A stretch of DNA of 64,000 nt from assembly GCF_003253485.1 (NCBI RefSeq), contig NZ_QKTX01000005.1, positions 223,154 to 287,153 of the forward strand. Reading direction: 5' to 3'. Shown one piece after another: positions 44,132 to 51,744 of this stretch. The translations under genes and the position numbers were made by a program. The notes under the pieces are model-generated. The model was given only the letters and a program-made list of their open reading frames with translations, ran no database searches and was not told the origin of the DNA. The stretch comes from Algoriphagus aquaeductus. GTDB taxonomy: Bacteria; Bacteroidota; Bacteroidia; Cytophagales; Cyclobacteriaceae. The first letter of the stretch is position 1, and each line of letters begins with the position of its first letter.

Positions 44132-45202
44132 ATGCAACTACTAATACCTGATATAGAATTACCACCCAAATCCCAAGGCAAATTTGAGAATTATCCTCGG
44201 ATGCGATACATGGGGGGAAAACAAAAGCTATTGCCATGGATACAAGATACCCTGAAGAATTATGAATTTGAAACAGTTTTAGACGGCTTTTCTGGCTCAG
44301 GTGCAGTTTCTTATCTATTCAAGACTATGAATAAAACTGTCTATTCAAATGATTTTTTAAAATTTTCCTCTTTAATTTCTAAAGCAACTATAGAAAACAA
44401 TAATGAAATTTTGGATGAGAATGATTTGCAAACACTTTTAGATACTTCTAAAAAACATGACAACTTTATAAAACTTAAATTTAAGAATATTTTTTTCTCT
44501 GAGAAGGATTTAGATTTCTTAGATAGAATAAGCGAAAATATTAAATACTTAAAAACAGAAAACAAAAAAGCGCTTGCATATACTGCATTATTTAGATCTT
44601 GCCTAAAAAAACAACCAAGAGGTGTTTTTACAATATCAGGAAACCTAGACAAATATAATGATGGGAGGAGAGATTTGACAATTGATATTTCGGAGCACTT
44701 TATAGAACAAGTAGCTGTATACAATAAATCAATATTTGACAACAAAAAACTAAATCTCTCTTTCAATCAAGACATATTTCTTTTCAATGAATCTCAATTT
44801 AAAATTGATTTAGTTTACCTAGACCCACCATACGTACCTAATTCAGATGATAATTGTTATATTAAAAGGTATCATTTTCTTGAGGGGCTTTCTAGCTATT
44901 GGGTTGGAGAAAAAATTCTTGAATCGACCAAGGTAAAAAAAATTGAAAAAAAATACACCCCATTTTCTTACAGGAAAACAGCAGTTGAAGCTTTTGATAA
45001 GATTTTTAAAAAATTTTCAAATAGTATTATTGCACTGTCTTACTCTTCAAATGCTTATCCAGAATTAGAAAATCTTACAATTCTTTTATCCAAATATAAA
45101 CATGAAGTTAAAGTTTTTGAGAAGCCATATAAATATCATTTTGGAAATCATTCTGGGGCAAAAAGGAAATCAGTAAATGAATATTTGATTATTGGAATAT
45201 GA
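44132..45202 (+). CDS. type II DNA adenine-N6 methyltransferase, D12 (Dam-like) class
   Basis: A 356-aa methyltransferase with the D12-class layout: motif X/I region RYMGGKQKLLPWI and VLDGFSGSGAVSYL (SAM-binding), YSNDF, and catalytic motif IV DPPY in LVYLDPPYVPN (about residue 230), followed by YHFLEGLSSYW. It methylates adenine in a specific site; the target cannot be read from sequence, though many D12 enzymes act on GATC. The region is much more AT-rich and uses more AAA/ATT codons than its flanks, a sign of recent transfer. Its stop overlaps the start of the nuclease gene by four bases (ATGA), so the two are coupled. Confidence 0.93.
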   Translation: MQLLIPDIELPPKSQGKFENYPRMRYMGGKQKLLPWIQDTLKNYEFETVLDGFSGSGAVSYLFKTMNKTVYSNDFLKFSSLISKATIENNNEILDENDLQTLLDTSKKHDNFIKLKFKNIFFSEKDLDFLDRISENIKYLKTENKKALAYTALFRSCLKKQPRGVFTISGNLDKYNDGRRDLTIDISEHFIEQVAVYNKSIFDNKKLNLSFNQDIFLFNESQFKIDLVYLDPPYVPNSDDNCYIKRYHFLEGLSSYWVGEKILESTKVKKIEKKYTPFSYRKTAVEAFDKIFKKFSNSIIALSYSSNAYPELENLTILLSKYKHEVKVFEKPYKYHFGNHSGAKRKSVNEYLIIGI

Positions 45203-46050
45203 AAAGACATAAGCAAGATAAGGAGGGACTTATTAATCAAATATCTGAAGTAGGAACAGAATGGAAAGATGAATTTTCAACATTATTCCTAGAAACTGTA
45301 AACAAAAACATCTATCAACAAAAGGGAGAAATAAATGAAAAACATCTAAAAACTCTTCTTGATGAAAACTTCGAAATCGGTATAACTTTTATCAGAATAA
45401 TCTTAGAAAAATCAAAGGATGAGTTTCAAGAAACTTTAAAGATTATTTTTTCAGACTCAAAAATAGCTATTGGAAAAAAAGGCTATTTAGAAAATAAGGA
45501 AGAGTATATAAATAAACTTAAATCTCTTAACCTCATTTTCTTAATCAACTCTTTAAAGTCCAAAAAAATCACTTGGGCAGACATTATTGAAGAAAGATTA
45601 AAGCATGGAAGAGGTAGTGCAATTAAAGGTCAGAAAAGAGGTAAAAATTTAGAAGATTTTGTTGAAAATATTATTAAAGAGGTTTTTTCAGAATATGTTG
45701 TTAGAAAAAGCTTTCTTGGAGCAAAAGGAATTTCTACTGCCAAAGCAGATTTCTGCATTCCTTCAACTGAAAACCCAAGTATTGTAATTGAAGTCAAAGC
45801 CTACGGAGCTACTGGAAGCAAACAAAGCGATGTAATTGGTGATGTTAAAAAAATAATTGATGAAAAAAGAAATGACACTTTTTTCTTATTATTTACGGAT
45901 GGAATTACATGGAAATCAAGATTGAAAGACTTTGAAAGACTGATTGAATTCCAAAACCTTGGCAATATATATAGAATTTATACACAAAAAATGAAGACTG
46001 AGTTTTTGGAGGACTTAATTCAATTAAAAAAAGAGATGGGTATAAAGTAG
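45199..46050 (+). CDS. putative type II restriction endonuclease paired with the D12 methylase
   Basis: A 283-aa protein coupled to the methylase (ATGA overlap). The C-terminal half looks like a PD-(D/E)XK nuclease: KGQKRGKNLEDFVENII, then TAKADFCIP (Asp) and PSIVIEVKAYGATGSKQSDVIGD, in which IEVK supplies the Glu and Lys. The N-terminal ~130 residues are helical and unlike anything I recognise, probably the target-recognition part. Same AT-rich composition as the methylase. Arrangement and motif make restriction activity likely, but the site is unknown and no C protein was seen. It ends 2 bp from the convergent TIGR02757 gene. Confidence 0.8.
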   Translation: MKRHKQDKEGLINQISEVGTEWKDEFSTLFLETVNKNIYQQKGEINEKHLKTLLDENFEIGITFIRIILEKSKDEFQETLKIIFSDSKIAIGKKGYLENKEEYINKLKSLNLIFLINSLKSKKITWADIIEERLKHGRGSAIKGQKRGKNLEDFVENIIKEVFSEYVVRKSFLGAKGISTAKADFCIPSTENPSIVIEVKAYGATGSKQSDVIGDVKKIIDEKRNDTFFLLFTDGITWKSRLKDFERLIEFQNLGNIYRIYTQKMKTEFLEDLIQLKKEMGIK

Positions 46051-46052
46051 TC

Positions 46053-46820
46053 TCAAAACTTCTCTTCTACTCCCAACCCAAACAGCGCAAAATCATACTT
46101 CACAGGATCTTCAGGATCAAACTCCCGCAGTCGATCGGTAAGTTCTAAGGCAGTCTGCCAATCGGTTTGTTTTCGGGTAATCAATCCCAGCTTCCGAGCT
46201 ACCCGATCCACATGTAGATCACAGGGACAGATGAGCTGGGAGGGGTGAATCTTTTTCCAAAGCCCAAAATCCACACCTTTAGCATCGTCTCTCACCATCC
46301 AACGGAGATACATGTTGATTCGCTTGCAAGCCGCCTTTCTTGCCGGTGTTGCGATGTGTTTTTTGGTTCGGGATGGTGCATCGGGGAGACTAAAAAAGTA
46401 CTCGTGAAATCGAGTCAGAATGGACTCCATGCTGTCCCTCATCCCCGTCTGTCCGATTAGAAAAGCATCCTCCAAACTGTCAAATTGCCGATAATACCAA
46501 GAAAGGAAGTGAATGAAATAGAGCGTATCGACCTCATTGAATGTTCGATGCTTGAAGTTTAAAAGGGATTTTAAATCTTCTTCCTGATGTTGAAGCAGAA
46601 AATCATAGGGCGCATTATCCATGAGCGAAAACAACTCCAAACATTTATTGATGATGGTTTTTCGCTGACCCCAAGCCAGGATGGCAGCAAAGAATCCGGA
46701 GATTTCAATGTCTTGTTTCTTGGAAAACCGATGAGGAATGGAAATCGGATCGAGGGTGATAAACCCGGGCTGATTGTACTGAATAACCTTTTCGTCCAAA
46801 AAATCTTTGATCTGACTCAT
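46053..46820 (-). CDS. TIGR02757 family protein (DUF2400)
   Basis: A 255-aa protein of the TIGR02757 family, found mostly in Bacteroidota. Features: FSKKQDIEISGFFAAILAWGQRKTIINK near the N-terminus, a mid region FNEVDTLYFIHFLSWYYRQF, and the conserved KRINMYLRWMVRDDAKGVDFGLW and LICPCDLHVDRVARKLGLI. The second half resembles helix-hairpin-helix DNA glycosylases (EndoIII type) but lacks an obvious Fe-S cysteine cluster, so DNA repair is only a guess. ATG 46820 overlaps the upstream gene's stop (TGATG). It abuts the nuclease gene tail-to-tail with a 2-bp gap. Confidence 0.88.
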   Translation of the reverse strand: MSQIKDFLDEKVIQYNQPGFITLDPISIPHRFSKKQDIEISGFFAAILAWGQRKTIINKCLELFSLMDNAPYDFLLQHQEEDLKSLLNFKHRTFNEVDTLYFIHFLSWYYRQFDSLEDAFLIGQTGMRDSMESILTRFHEYFFSLPDAPSRTKKHIATPARKAACKRINMYLRWMVRDDAKGVDFGLWKKIHPSQLICPCDLHVDRVARKLGLITRKQTDWQTALELTDRLREFDPEDPVKYDFALFGLGVEEKF

Positions 46821-47374
46821 CACAAAGCCACTTTCACTTCTCCACCCTGAGTGCCGTCAAACCACTTGAAGGAAAGTTCGTGCTTGGTTTTCTCAGATAC
46901 ATGCCAATCAAAGCATTTGATAGTAGTGAGTGACCGCAGACTATCCTCATCAGGGTTGTAAAGGCAAATATCAAAATCGGGCATTTCTTTCGACTCCAGG
47001 GTATTCCATTTTTCAAGGATAAAACCCTCTTCGATTACTCGAACCTTCTTTCCAAAAACATAATCGCCTAAAATGGATGGCACTCCGTCCTTTCTTCTCA
47101 ACCTGAAACCCGAGGGTCCAAACATGATTTGCTTGATCAATTTTGCTTCAAGCAGATCGTTGGAATAGGGTAAAGTTTCCCAGTCCGACTCCTTGAATAC
47201 CACCTTGTTTCCTTCTGGCTTCAACCTGGTCAACAGTAGGGAGAGCTTGGAAAATAAAAATGTCAGCCCAATAAATATCAGTCCAAAACTCGCAAGAATG
47301 GGATAAGAAAGGATGAAGATTGCATTCCAAATGAACCTAAACAGGTGATGGAAGAAAAGCTGGAGTTTGTTCAT
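46820..47374 (-). CDS. hypothetical membrane-anchored protein
   Basis: A 184-aa protein with two hydrophobic helices near the N-terminus (FIWNAIFILSYPILASFGLIFIGLTFLFSKLSLLL, residues ~12-46) and a soluble remainder containing SGFRLRRKDGVPSILGDYVFGKK and DICLYNPDEDSL. No family recognised. The frame is open to 47467; ATG 47374 begins just before the first helix. It is coupled to the TIGR02757 gene by a TGATG overlap, so they are likely expressed together. Function unknown. Confidence 0.65.
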   Translation of the reverse strand: MNKLQLFFHHLFRFIWNAIFILSYPILASFGLIFIGLTFLFSKLSLLLTRLKPEGNKVVFKESDWETLPYSNDLLEAKLIKQIMFGPSGFRLRRKDGVPSILGDYVFGKKVRVIEEGFILEKWNTLESKEMPDFDICLYNPDEDSLRSLTTIKCFDWHVSEKTKHELSFKWFDGTQGGEVKVAL

Positions 47375-47465
47375 GATGGGGTACTCGACACACAAAGGTA
47401 CCCTCCTATCCCAAGAATCCCAAAGATACCGAAAGTGGAAGGTCCAAATGAGCCTCGATAGCCCC

Positions 47466-47489
47466 AAAAAAAAGACCCCTTCCGGGGCC
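47466..47489 (-). terminator. intrinsic terminator of the LysM gene
   Basis: On the minus strand GGCCCC (47489-47484) pairs with GGGGTC (47479-47474) and is followed by eight T (47473-47466), 24 bp past the LysM gene stop. Confidence 0.85.
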
Positions 47490-47513
47490 TTTGCATTAAA
47501 ATTTTGGCTTAAT

Positions 47514-48704
47514 TTAATAAAGGATCTCTACCGGAAATCTGGGATTGACAGCCTTCAACTGGTCATAGGCAGCCTGAGATAATTTAATGATCAACTTTGA
47601 ATTATCCCCGGTTTCGGGAAGAGTACCTACCACCCGGGCAAAAATAGTCAAATCATTTTCTTCATTTTTGACCCGAATCACGCTCCCAACAGGAGCAGTC
47701 CGATGGAGAACTAAATACTTTTTGTGTCCACCGGTACCTTCAATGAGTTCTGCCTGTCCCGTTTCTTTGATGTTTTTGAATCCTCCCGAGGTATTCTCAG
47801 GAGTGGGCTCTACTTTCATTTCAGCCGTGGAGGAAACTACCCTGGGAGTGCCGATTACAGGTACAGTGCTGGGGCCTTCCGGAGCTCTTCCTACCTTAAT
47901 TACTTGTCCTGATCTGAGGTTATTTGAACTTAAGGCATTCCACTTGATCAAGTCCTCTACACTGCTGCCATACTGAGTGGAAAGAGAAAAAAGCGTTTCA
48001 CCGGACTTGACGGTGTGTGATATCCATTCTCCCGGTGCTACAGGAGTCATGCTCTGCGTGGTTTGAGAAGCAGGCCTATTCACCTCCGGCTGAGTTTTGA
48101 CTGGCTCAGGATTAGTTCTCGGTGTTTCTGCTTTTTGTTCTACCACTTTTACCTGCTCCACAGTAGGTTTGGATTCGGTTGGCTTTTGAACAGTCTGGGG
48201 TACTGATTGAGATACTGATGCGGCAGCATTATTCACAGTGGCAACCGTTGTATTCTGAGCAGGATCGATTTCTTTGACAATGAGGGATTGGCCCACACTG
48301 AGATCATTTCCCAGCAACTTGTTCCATTGCTTCAAAGAGTCCACCGTCACCCCATATTTCTTGGATATTGAGAATAGCGTCTCTCCGGTAGCTACTTTGT
48401 GAACGGATGTGCCAGCAGGCAAAACTGACTTATCCATATAGGGAACCCGAATCGTCTGGCCGATTTTCAGACCTTGCTTCAACACCTCATTTGCGTTCTG
48501 AATATCCCCTACCGGAACCTGATATTTCCTTGAAATAGCAAAAAGCGTTTCTTGAGGAGAAACCTTGTGCAAAATATAGGTCTTCTCTCCAACCCGTTCC
48601 ACTCCGATAGAATCTCCTGGAACAAGCCTTGACGCCTCTGATGTAACGGACACAAACAAAAGTAAAAACAAGCTGAGTAGAGCGACTTTGGGTTTTGGAT
48701 TCAT
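47514..48704 (-). CDS. LysM peptidoglycan-binding protein with RlpA-like C-terminal domain
   Basis: A 396-aa exported protein: signal peptide (PKPKVALLSLFLLLFVSVTSEA), three LysM domains (about 45-95, 105-150, 230-275; YILHKVSPQETLFAIS, HKVATGETLFSISKK, HTVKSGETLFSLSTQ), a Pro/Thr/Gln-rich linker between the second and third, and a C-terminal double-psi beta-barrel-like segment of RlpA type (VLHRTAPVGSVIRVKNEE, ARVVGTLP, VNPRFPVEILY). LysM binds glycan chains of peptidoglycan; in Bacteroidota such proteins often anchor cell-wall functions. The frame extends to 48770; ATG 48704 gives the signal peptide. Enzymatic activity of the last domain is not assured. Confidence 0.88.
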   Translation of the reverse strand: MNPKPKVALLSLFLLLFVSVTSEASRLVPGDSIGVERVGEKTYILHKVSPQETLFAISRKYQVPVGDIQNANEVLKQGLKIGQTIRVPYMDKSVLPAGTSVHKVATGETLFSISKKYGVTVDSLKQWNKLLGNDLSVGQSLIVKEIDPAQNTTVATVNNAAASVSQSVPQTVQKPTESKPTVEQVKVVEQKAETPRTNPEPVKTQPEVNRPASQTTQSMTPVAPGEWISHTVKSGETLFSLSTQYGSSVEDLIKWNALSSNNLRSGQVIKVGRAPEGPSTVPVIGTPRVVSSTAEMKVEPTPENTSGGFKNIKETGQAELIEGTGGHKKYLVLHRTAPVGSVIRVKNEENDLTIFARVVGTLPETGDNSKLIIKLSQAAYDQLKAVNPRFPVEILY

Positions 48705-48933
48705 GGTACTGAAATGTCTGAATTTACGGTCGAGGGAAACAAATAGAATGTAACATCTTACGGATAGCAAGAATAATGCTAAAAGTCCCTAAATCCGGAA
48801 TTGAATAAGTTAACACTTGCTCCAATGGAAAAATTTCAGATTTGATCCCAAACCATTGTTCTTCAATAAATGTCAAGTATAGTAACAGGCAAATCTTCTC
48901 AAATTGCTATCTTTTCAAACAGAAAACTACCTT

Positions 48934-50280
48934 ATGAAAAACCGACTCTTCCTTGTTTTCCTTCTTTTCAATTTTGGGCTATCTCTTCTTAAAGCACAGG
49001 ATACTCCCAAAAAAGTATACACTTTCAAGATCGACAACAACATTGATCCAGCTATGAACCGCCGAGTCAAAGTGGCAATGGAAGAGGCAGAACGACTCGA
49101 ATCCGATTTGATTTTTATAGAAATGGACACCTATGGCGGTGCCGTAACTGACGCGGATGAAATCAGAACGAGAATTTTAGAGTCCAAAACCCCGGTTTAT
49201 GTCTTTATAAATAAAGACGCTGCCTCTGCGGGAGCATTGATATCCATCGCCTGTGACAGTATTTATATGGCACCGGGAGCCAGCATTGGCGCTGCCACGG
49301 TCGTCAATGGAGTTGACGGCGCTGCAGCTCCTGATAAATACCAATCCTACATGCGCTCCATGATGCGAAGTACTGCAGAGGCAAAAGGAAGAGATCCCAA
49401 AATAGCCGAGGCCATGGTCGATGAAAAAATTGAAGTCGAAGGAATTTCCGATGCCGGTTCGGTGATTACTTTTTCTGTTTCCGAAGCCATGAAATACGGC
49501 TTTTGTGAAGGAGAATTTGGTTCGATCGAAGAAATCCTTCAGTCACAGGGAATCCGAAATGCCGAGTTGATAGCCTATGAGGAGGACACAGTGGATAAAA
49601 TTATCGCATTTTTTCTCAGCCCGGCAATCAGCGGCGTGTTAATCCTGATCATTATCGGCGGAATTTATTTTGAATTGCAGACACCCGGTATTGGCTTTCC
49701 ACTCTTGGCAGCGATTATTGCCACTTTGCTTTACTTCATTCCTTATTACCTCAACGGCCTTGCTGACAATTGGGAAATCCTGATGTTTGTCATCGGGGTG
49801 ATTTTATTGGCTGTGGAGCTGTTTGTCATACCGGGATTTGGGATTTTTGGAGTCCTCGGTATCATCATGATTTTGGGAGGTCTGGTGCTTGGCATGCTCC
49901 CCAACCAAGATTTCAACTTTGACTTTGTCCCCGCATCCCAACTTTTCGGCGCATTATTGACCGTAATTTTAGCCGCTCTTGCCTCAGTGGGCCTTGTCTT
50001 TTGGCTCACTCCGAAAGTGAATGAATGGGGAGCTTTTCGAACCATTACCTTGTCGACGACACAAGACCGGTCTCAAGGATACACTTCCAGCATTTATTCA
50101 GAAAACCTAAAAGGCAAAATCGGAACCGTTCATTCCCGATTGAGACCGAGTGGAAAAGTAGAAATCGAAGGTGAAATTTACGACGCGTATTCCCGGGGAG
50201 AATTTTTGGAACAGGGCGAAAAAATCATGGTAATTTCGACGGAAGGGACATCCCTCCGAGTCAAAAAATTAGAATCCTGA
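48934..50280 (+). CDS. NfeD family membrane-bound serine protease
   Basis: A 448-aa protein with a signal peptide (NRLFLVFLLFNFGLSLLKAQ), a ClpP/crotonase-like periplasmic protease domain (about 30-215; ETYGGxV-like MDTYGGAVTDADEIR, then KDAASAGALISIACDSIYMAPGASIGA with the catalytic Ser in SAGAL), four to five transmembrane helices (about 235-370) and a C-terminal OB-fold NfeD domain (about 375-445; GKIGTVHSRLRPSGKVEIEGE). Long NfeD proteins act with stomatin-like proteins in membrane quality control; no stomatin gene lies here. The frame starts with TTG at 48904 but ATG 48934 places the signal peptide. Motifs support an active Ser-Lys protease. Confidence 0.9.
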   Translation: MKNRLFLVFLLFNFGLSLLKAQDTPKKVYTFKIDNNIDPAMNRRVKVAMEEAERLESDLIFIEMDTYGGAVTDADEIRTRILESKTPVYVFINKDAASAGALISIACDSIYMAPGASIGAATVVNGVDGAAAPDKYQSYMRSMMRSTAEAKGRDPKIAEAMVDEKIEVEGISDAGSVITFSVSEAMKYGFCEGEFGSIEEILQSQGIRNAELIAYEEDTVDKIIAFFLSPAISGVLILIIIGGIYFELQTPGIGFPLLAAIIATLLYFIPYYLNGLADNWEILMFVIGVILLAVELFVIPGFGIFGVLGIIMILGGLVLGMLPNQDFNFDFVPASQLFGALLTVILAALASVGLVFWLTPKVNEWGAFRTITLSTTQDRSQGYTSSIYSENLKGKIGTVHSRLRPSGKVEIEGEIYDAYSRGEFLEQGEKIMVISTEGTSLRVKKLES

Positions 50281-50306
50281 TTGGAAGATTTGGCTAGTTT
50301 TGCGGC

Positions 50307-50681
50307 ATGAATCCATTTCAGACTATCTATGAACTGATCGGTGAAGAAAAAATCTCACTACTGGTCCGATACTTTTATGAGGAAGTGGAGAAAACCCCCG
50401 CATTGAGAAAACTCTATCCCGAGGATCTGATTCCTGCAGAAAGACGGCTGTTTTTGTTTCTTTTGCAGGTCTTTGGAGGACCTCAAACCTATTCCCAAGA
50501 AAGAGGTCATCCCAGGTTGAGGATGCGCCATTTTGAATGGCAAATCGACCCCGCAATGCGGGATCATTGGCTCAATGCCATGCTCACTGCCTTAGAAAAA
50601 CTGAAGCCCGATCAACAGGCCAAGGAACTGATGATGGGGTATTTTATCAAAGTTGCCAACCACATGATCAATCATGAATAA
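50307..50681 (+). CDS. truncated hemoglobin (group II, YjbI type)
   Basis: A 124-aa truncated globin. It has the short 2/2 fold pattern: FQTIYELIGEEKISLLVRYFYEEV at the start, LFLFLLQVFGGPQTYSQERGHPRLRMRHF (the group II CD/E region, His proximal in the RMRHF part), and DHWLNAMLTALEKL in the final helices. Group II globins bind O2 or NO and often protect against nitrosative stress. It overlaps the PlsC gene by eight bases, which implies one transcript although no functional link is known. The gap after NfeD is 26 bp. Confidence 0.88.
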   Translation: MNPFQTIYELIGEEKISLLVRYFYEEVEKTPALRKLYPEDLIPAERRLFLFLLQVFGGPQTYSQERGHPRLRMRHFEWQIDPAMRDHWLNAMLTALEKLKPDQQAKELMMGYFIKVANHMINHE

Positions 50682-51405
50682 GCTGCCAAAGCGAATCTAT
50701 ACCTATTTTGCAGCCATCCTGTTTGTGGTCACTTTTTTGGTGATTTTCCCATTTTTTCTCATCTGTATTTGGGTGCCCGGGTGGAAACGATACGGCAGAA
50801 AAATCAATCAATATTGGGCAAAAACCTATTTTTCCCTGATTTTCTTACCCGTCCAGGTTGAGATTAAGGCAAAGTTGAAAAAAAACAAACCCCATATCTT
50901 CTTAGCCAACCATTTCAGCTATTTGGATGTGGCCATGATGGGATTTGTGCCTGGAGATGTGCTTTTTGTGGGAAAAGCATCTATTCGTAAAGTTCCACTG
51001 TTTGGCTACTATTTCAAAAAACTACATATCGCTGTGGATCGAAGCCGGATAAAAAGCAGGGCTGAAACCATGCGCCGCGCAGGGGAAGCGATTGACCGGG
51101 GAAGCGGAATTGTCCTTTTTCCGGAAGGTGGCATTTATACTCAAGATCCTCCCCGGATGGTTCCGTTCAAAAATGGAGCTTTCCGCTTGGCCATGGAGAA
51201 ACAAATCCCGGTGGTTCCTGTCACATTAGCTTACAATCACCTAATTTTACCCGACGACGGTCTGTTGATGCTACACAGGAGACCGGCAAAAATGGTCCTT
51301 CATGAGGTATTGGAGCCAAAAGACTTTGAATCTGAAGAGGCCCTCAGGGATAAATGTTTCGAGGTAATTCAACAACAGCTTCTGGAAGACAATCCGAACT
51401 TATAG
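50674..51405 (+). CDS. plsC: 1-acyl-sn-glycerol-3-phosphate acyltransferase (PlsC family)
   Basis: A 243-aa LPLAT-family enzyme that adds the second acyl chain to lysophosphatidate. It has an N-terminal hydrophobic helix (YFAAILFVVTFLVIFPFFLICIW), the catalytic HX4D motif NHFSYLD (H80, D85), KVPLFGYYFKKLHIAVDR (substrate binding) and FPEGG at 149-153 followed by VPFKNGAFRLA. Length and motif order match PlsC. It overlaps the globin gene by eight bases and gatC starts 50 bp after it. Whether it works on phosphatidate or on another lipid cannot be told. Confidence 0.92.
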   Translation: MNKLPKRIYTYFAAILFVVTFLVIFPFFLICIWVPGWKRYGRKINQYWAKTYFSLIFLPVQVEIKAKLKKNKPHIFLANHFSYLDVAMMGFVPGDVLFVGKASIRKVPLFGYYFKKLHIAVDRSRIKSRAETMRRAGEAIDRGSGIVLFPEGGIYTQDPPRMVPFKNGAFRLAMEKQIPVVPVTLAYNHLILPDDGLLMLHRRPAKMVLHEVLEPKDFESEEALRDKCFEVIQQQLLEDNPNL

Positions 51406-51455
51406 AAAGAAATCGGCTAAACGGATTGATTTTTCCTCAATTGAACCTTTACAAA

Positions 51456-51743
51456 ATGAAAATCACGAAAGAATCTATCAAAAAAATAGCCCATCTGGCC
51501 AGATTGGAATTTGATGAAAATTCGGCTGAAAAAATGTCTAAAGACATGTCGCAAATCTTGGATTGGGTGGAGCAACTCAACGAAGTGGATACCAGCGGTG
51601 TAGAGCCCCTGACTACCATGTCCTCCGAAGTCAATGTGATGCGAGAAGACAAAGTGGGCAACCACTTGAGTCATGAGGAAGCTTTGAAAAATGCTCCAAA
51701 AAGCGATTCTGACTACTTTAGAGTACCCAAAGTATTAGAATAA
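51456..51743 (+). CDS. gatC: Asp-tRNA(Asn)/Glu-tRNA(Gln) amidotransferase subunit C
   Basis: GatC is the small linking subunit of the amidotransferase that makes Gln-tRNA(Gln) and Asn-tRNA(Asn). The 95-aa protein shows the family pattern: KITKESIKKIAHLARLEFDE at the start, DMSQILDWVEQLNEVDTSGVEPL in the middle, and the C-terminal RVPKVLE. The frame runs back to 51354 inside plsC, but ATG 51456 begins the conserved protein. GatA and GatB are not in the window, so the complex is encoded at dispersed loci. A membrane protein gene begins two bases after its stop. Confidence 0.94.
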   Translation: MKITKESIKKIAHLARLEFDENSAEKMSKDMSQILDWVEQLNEVDTSGVEPLTTMSSEVNVMREDKVGNHLSHEEALKNAPKSDSDYFRVPKVLE

Positions 51744-51744
51744 C

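Noticed and set aside
51354..51455. N-terminal extension of gatC
   Set aside because: It runs into plsC and GatC homologues start at the ATG at 51456.
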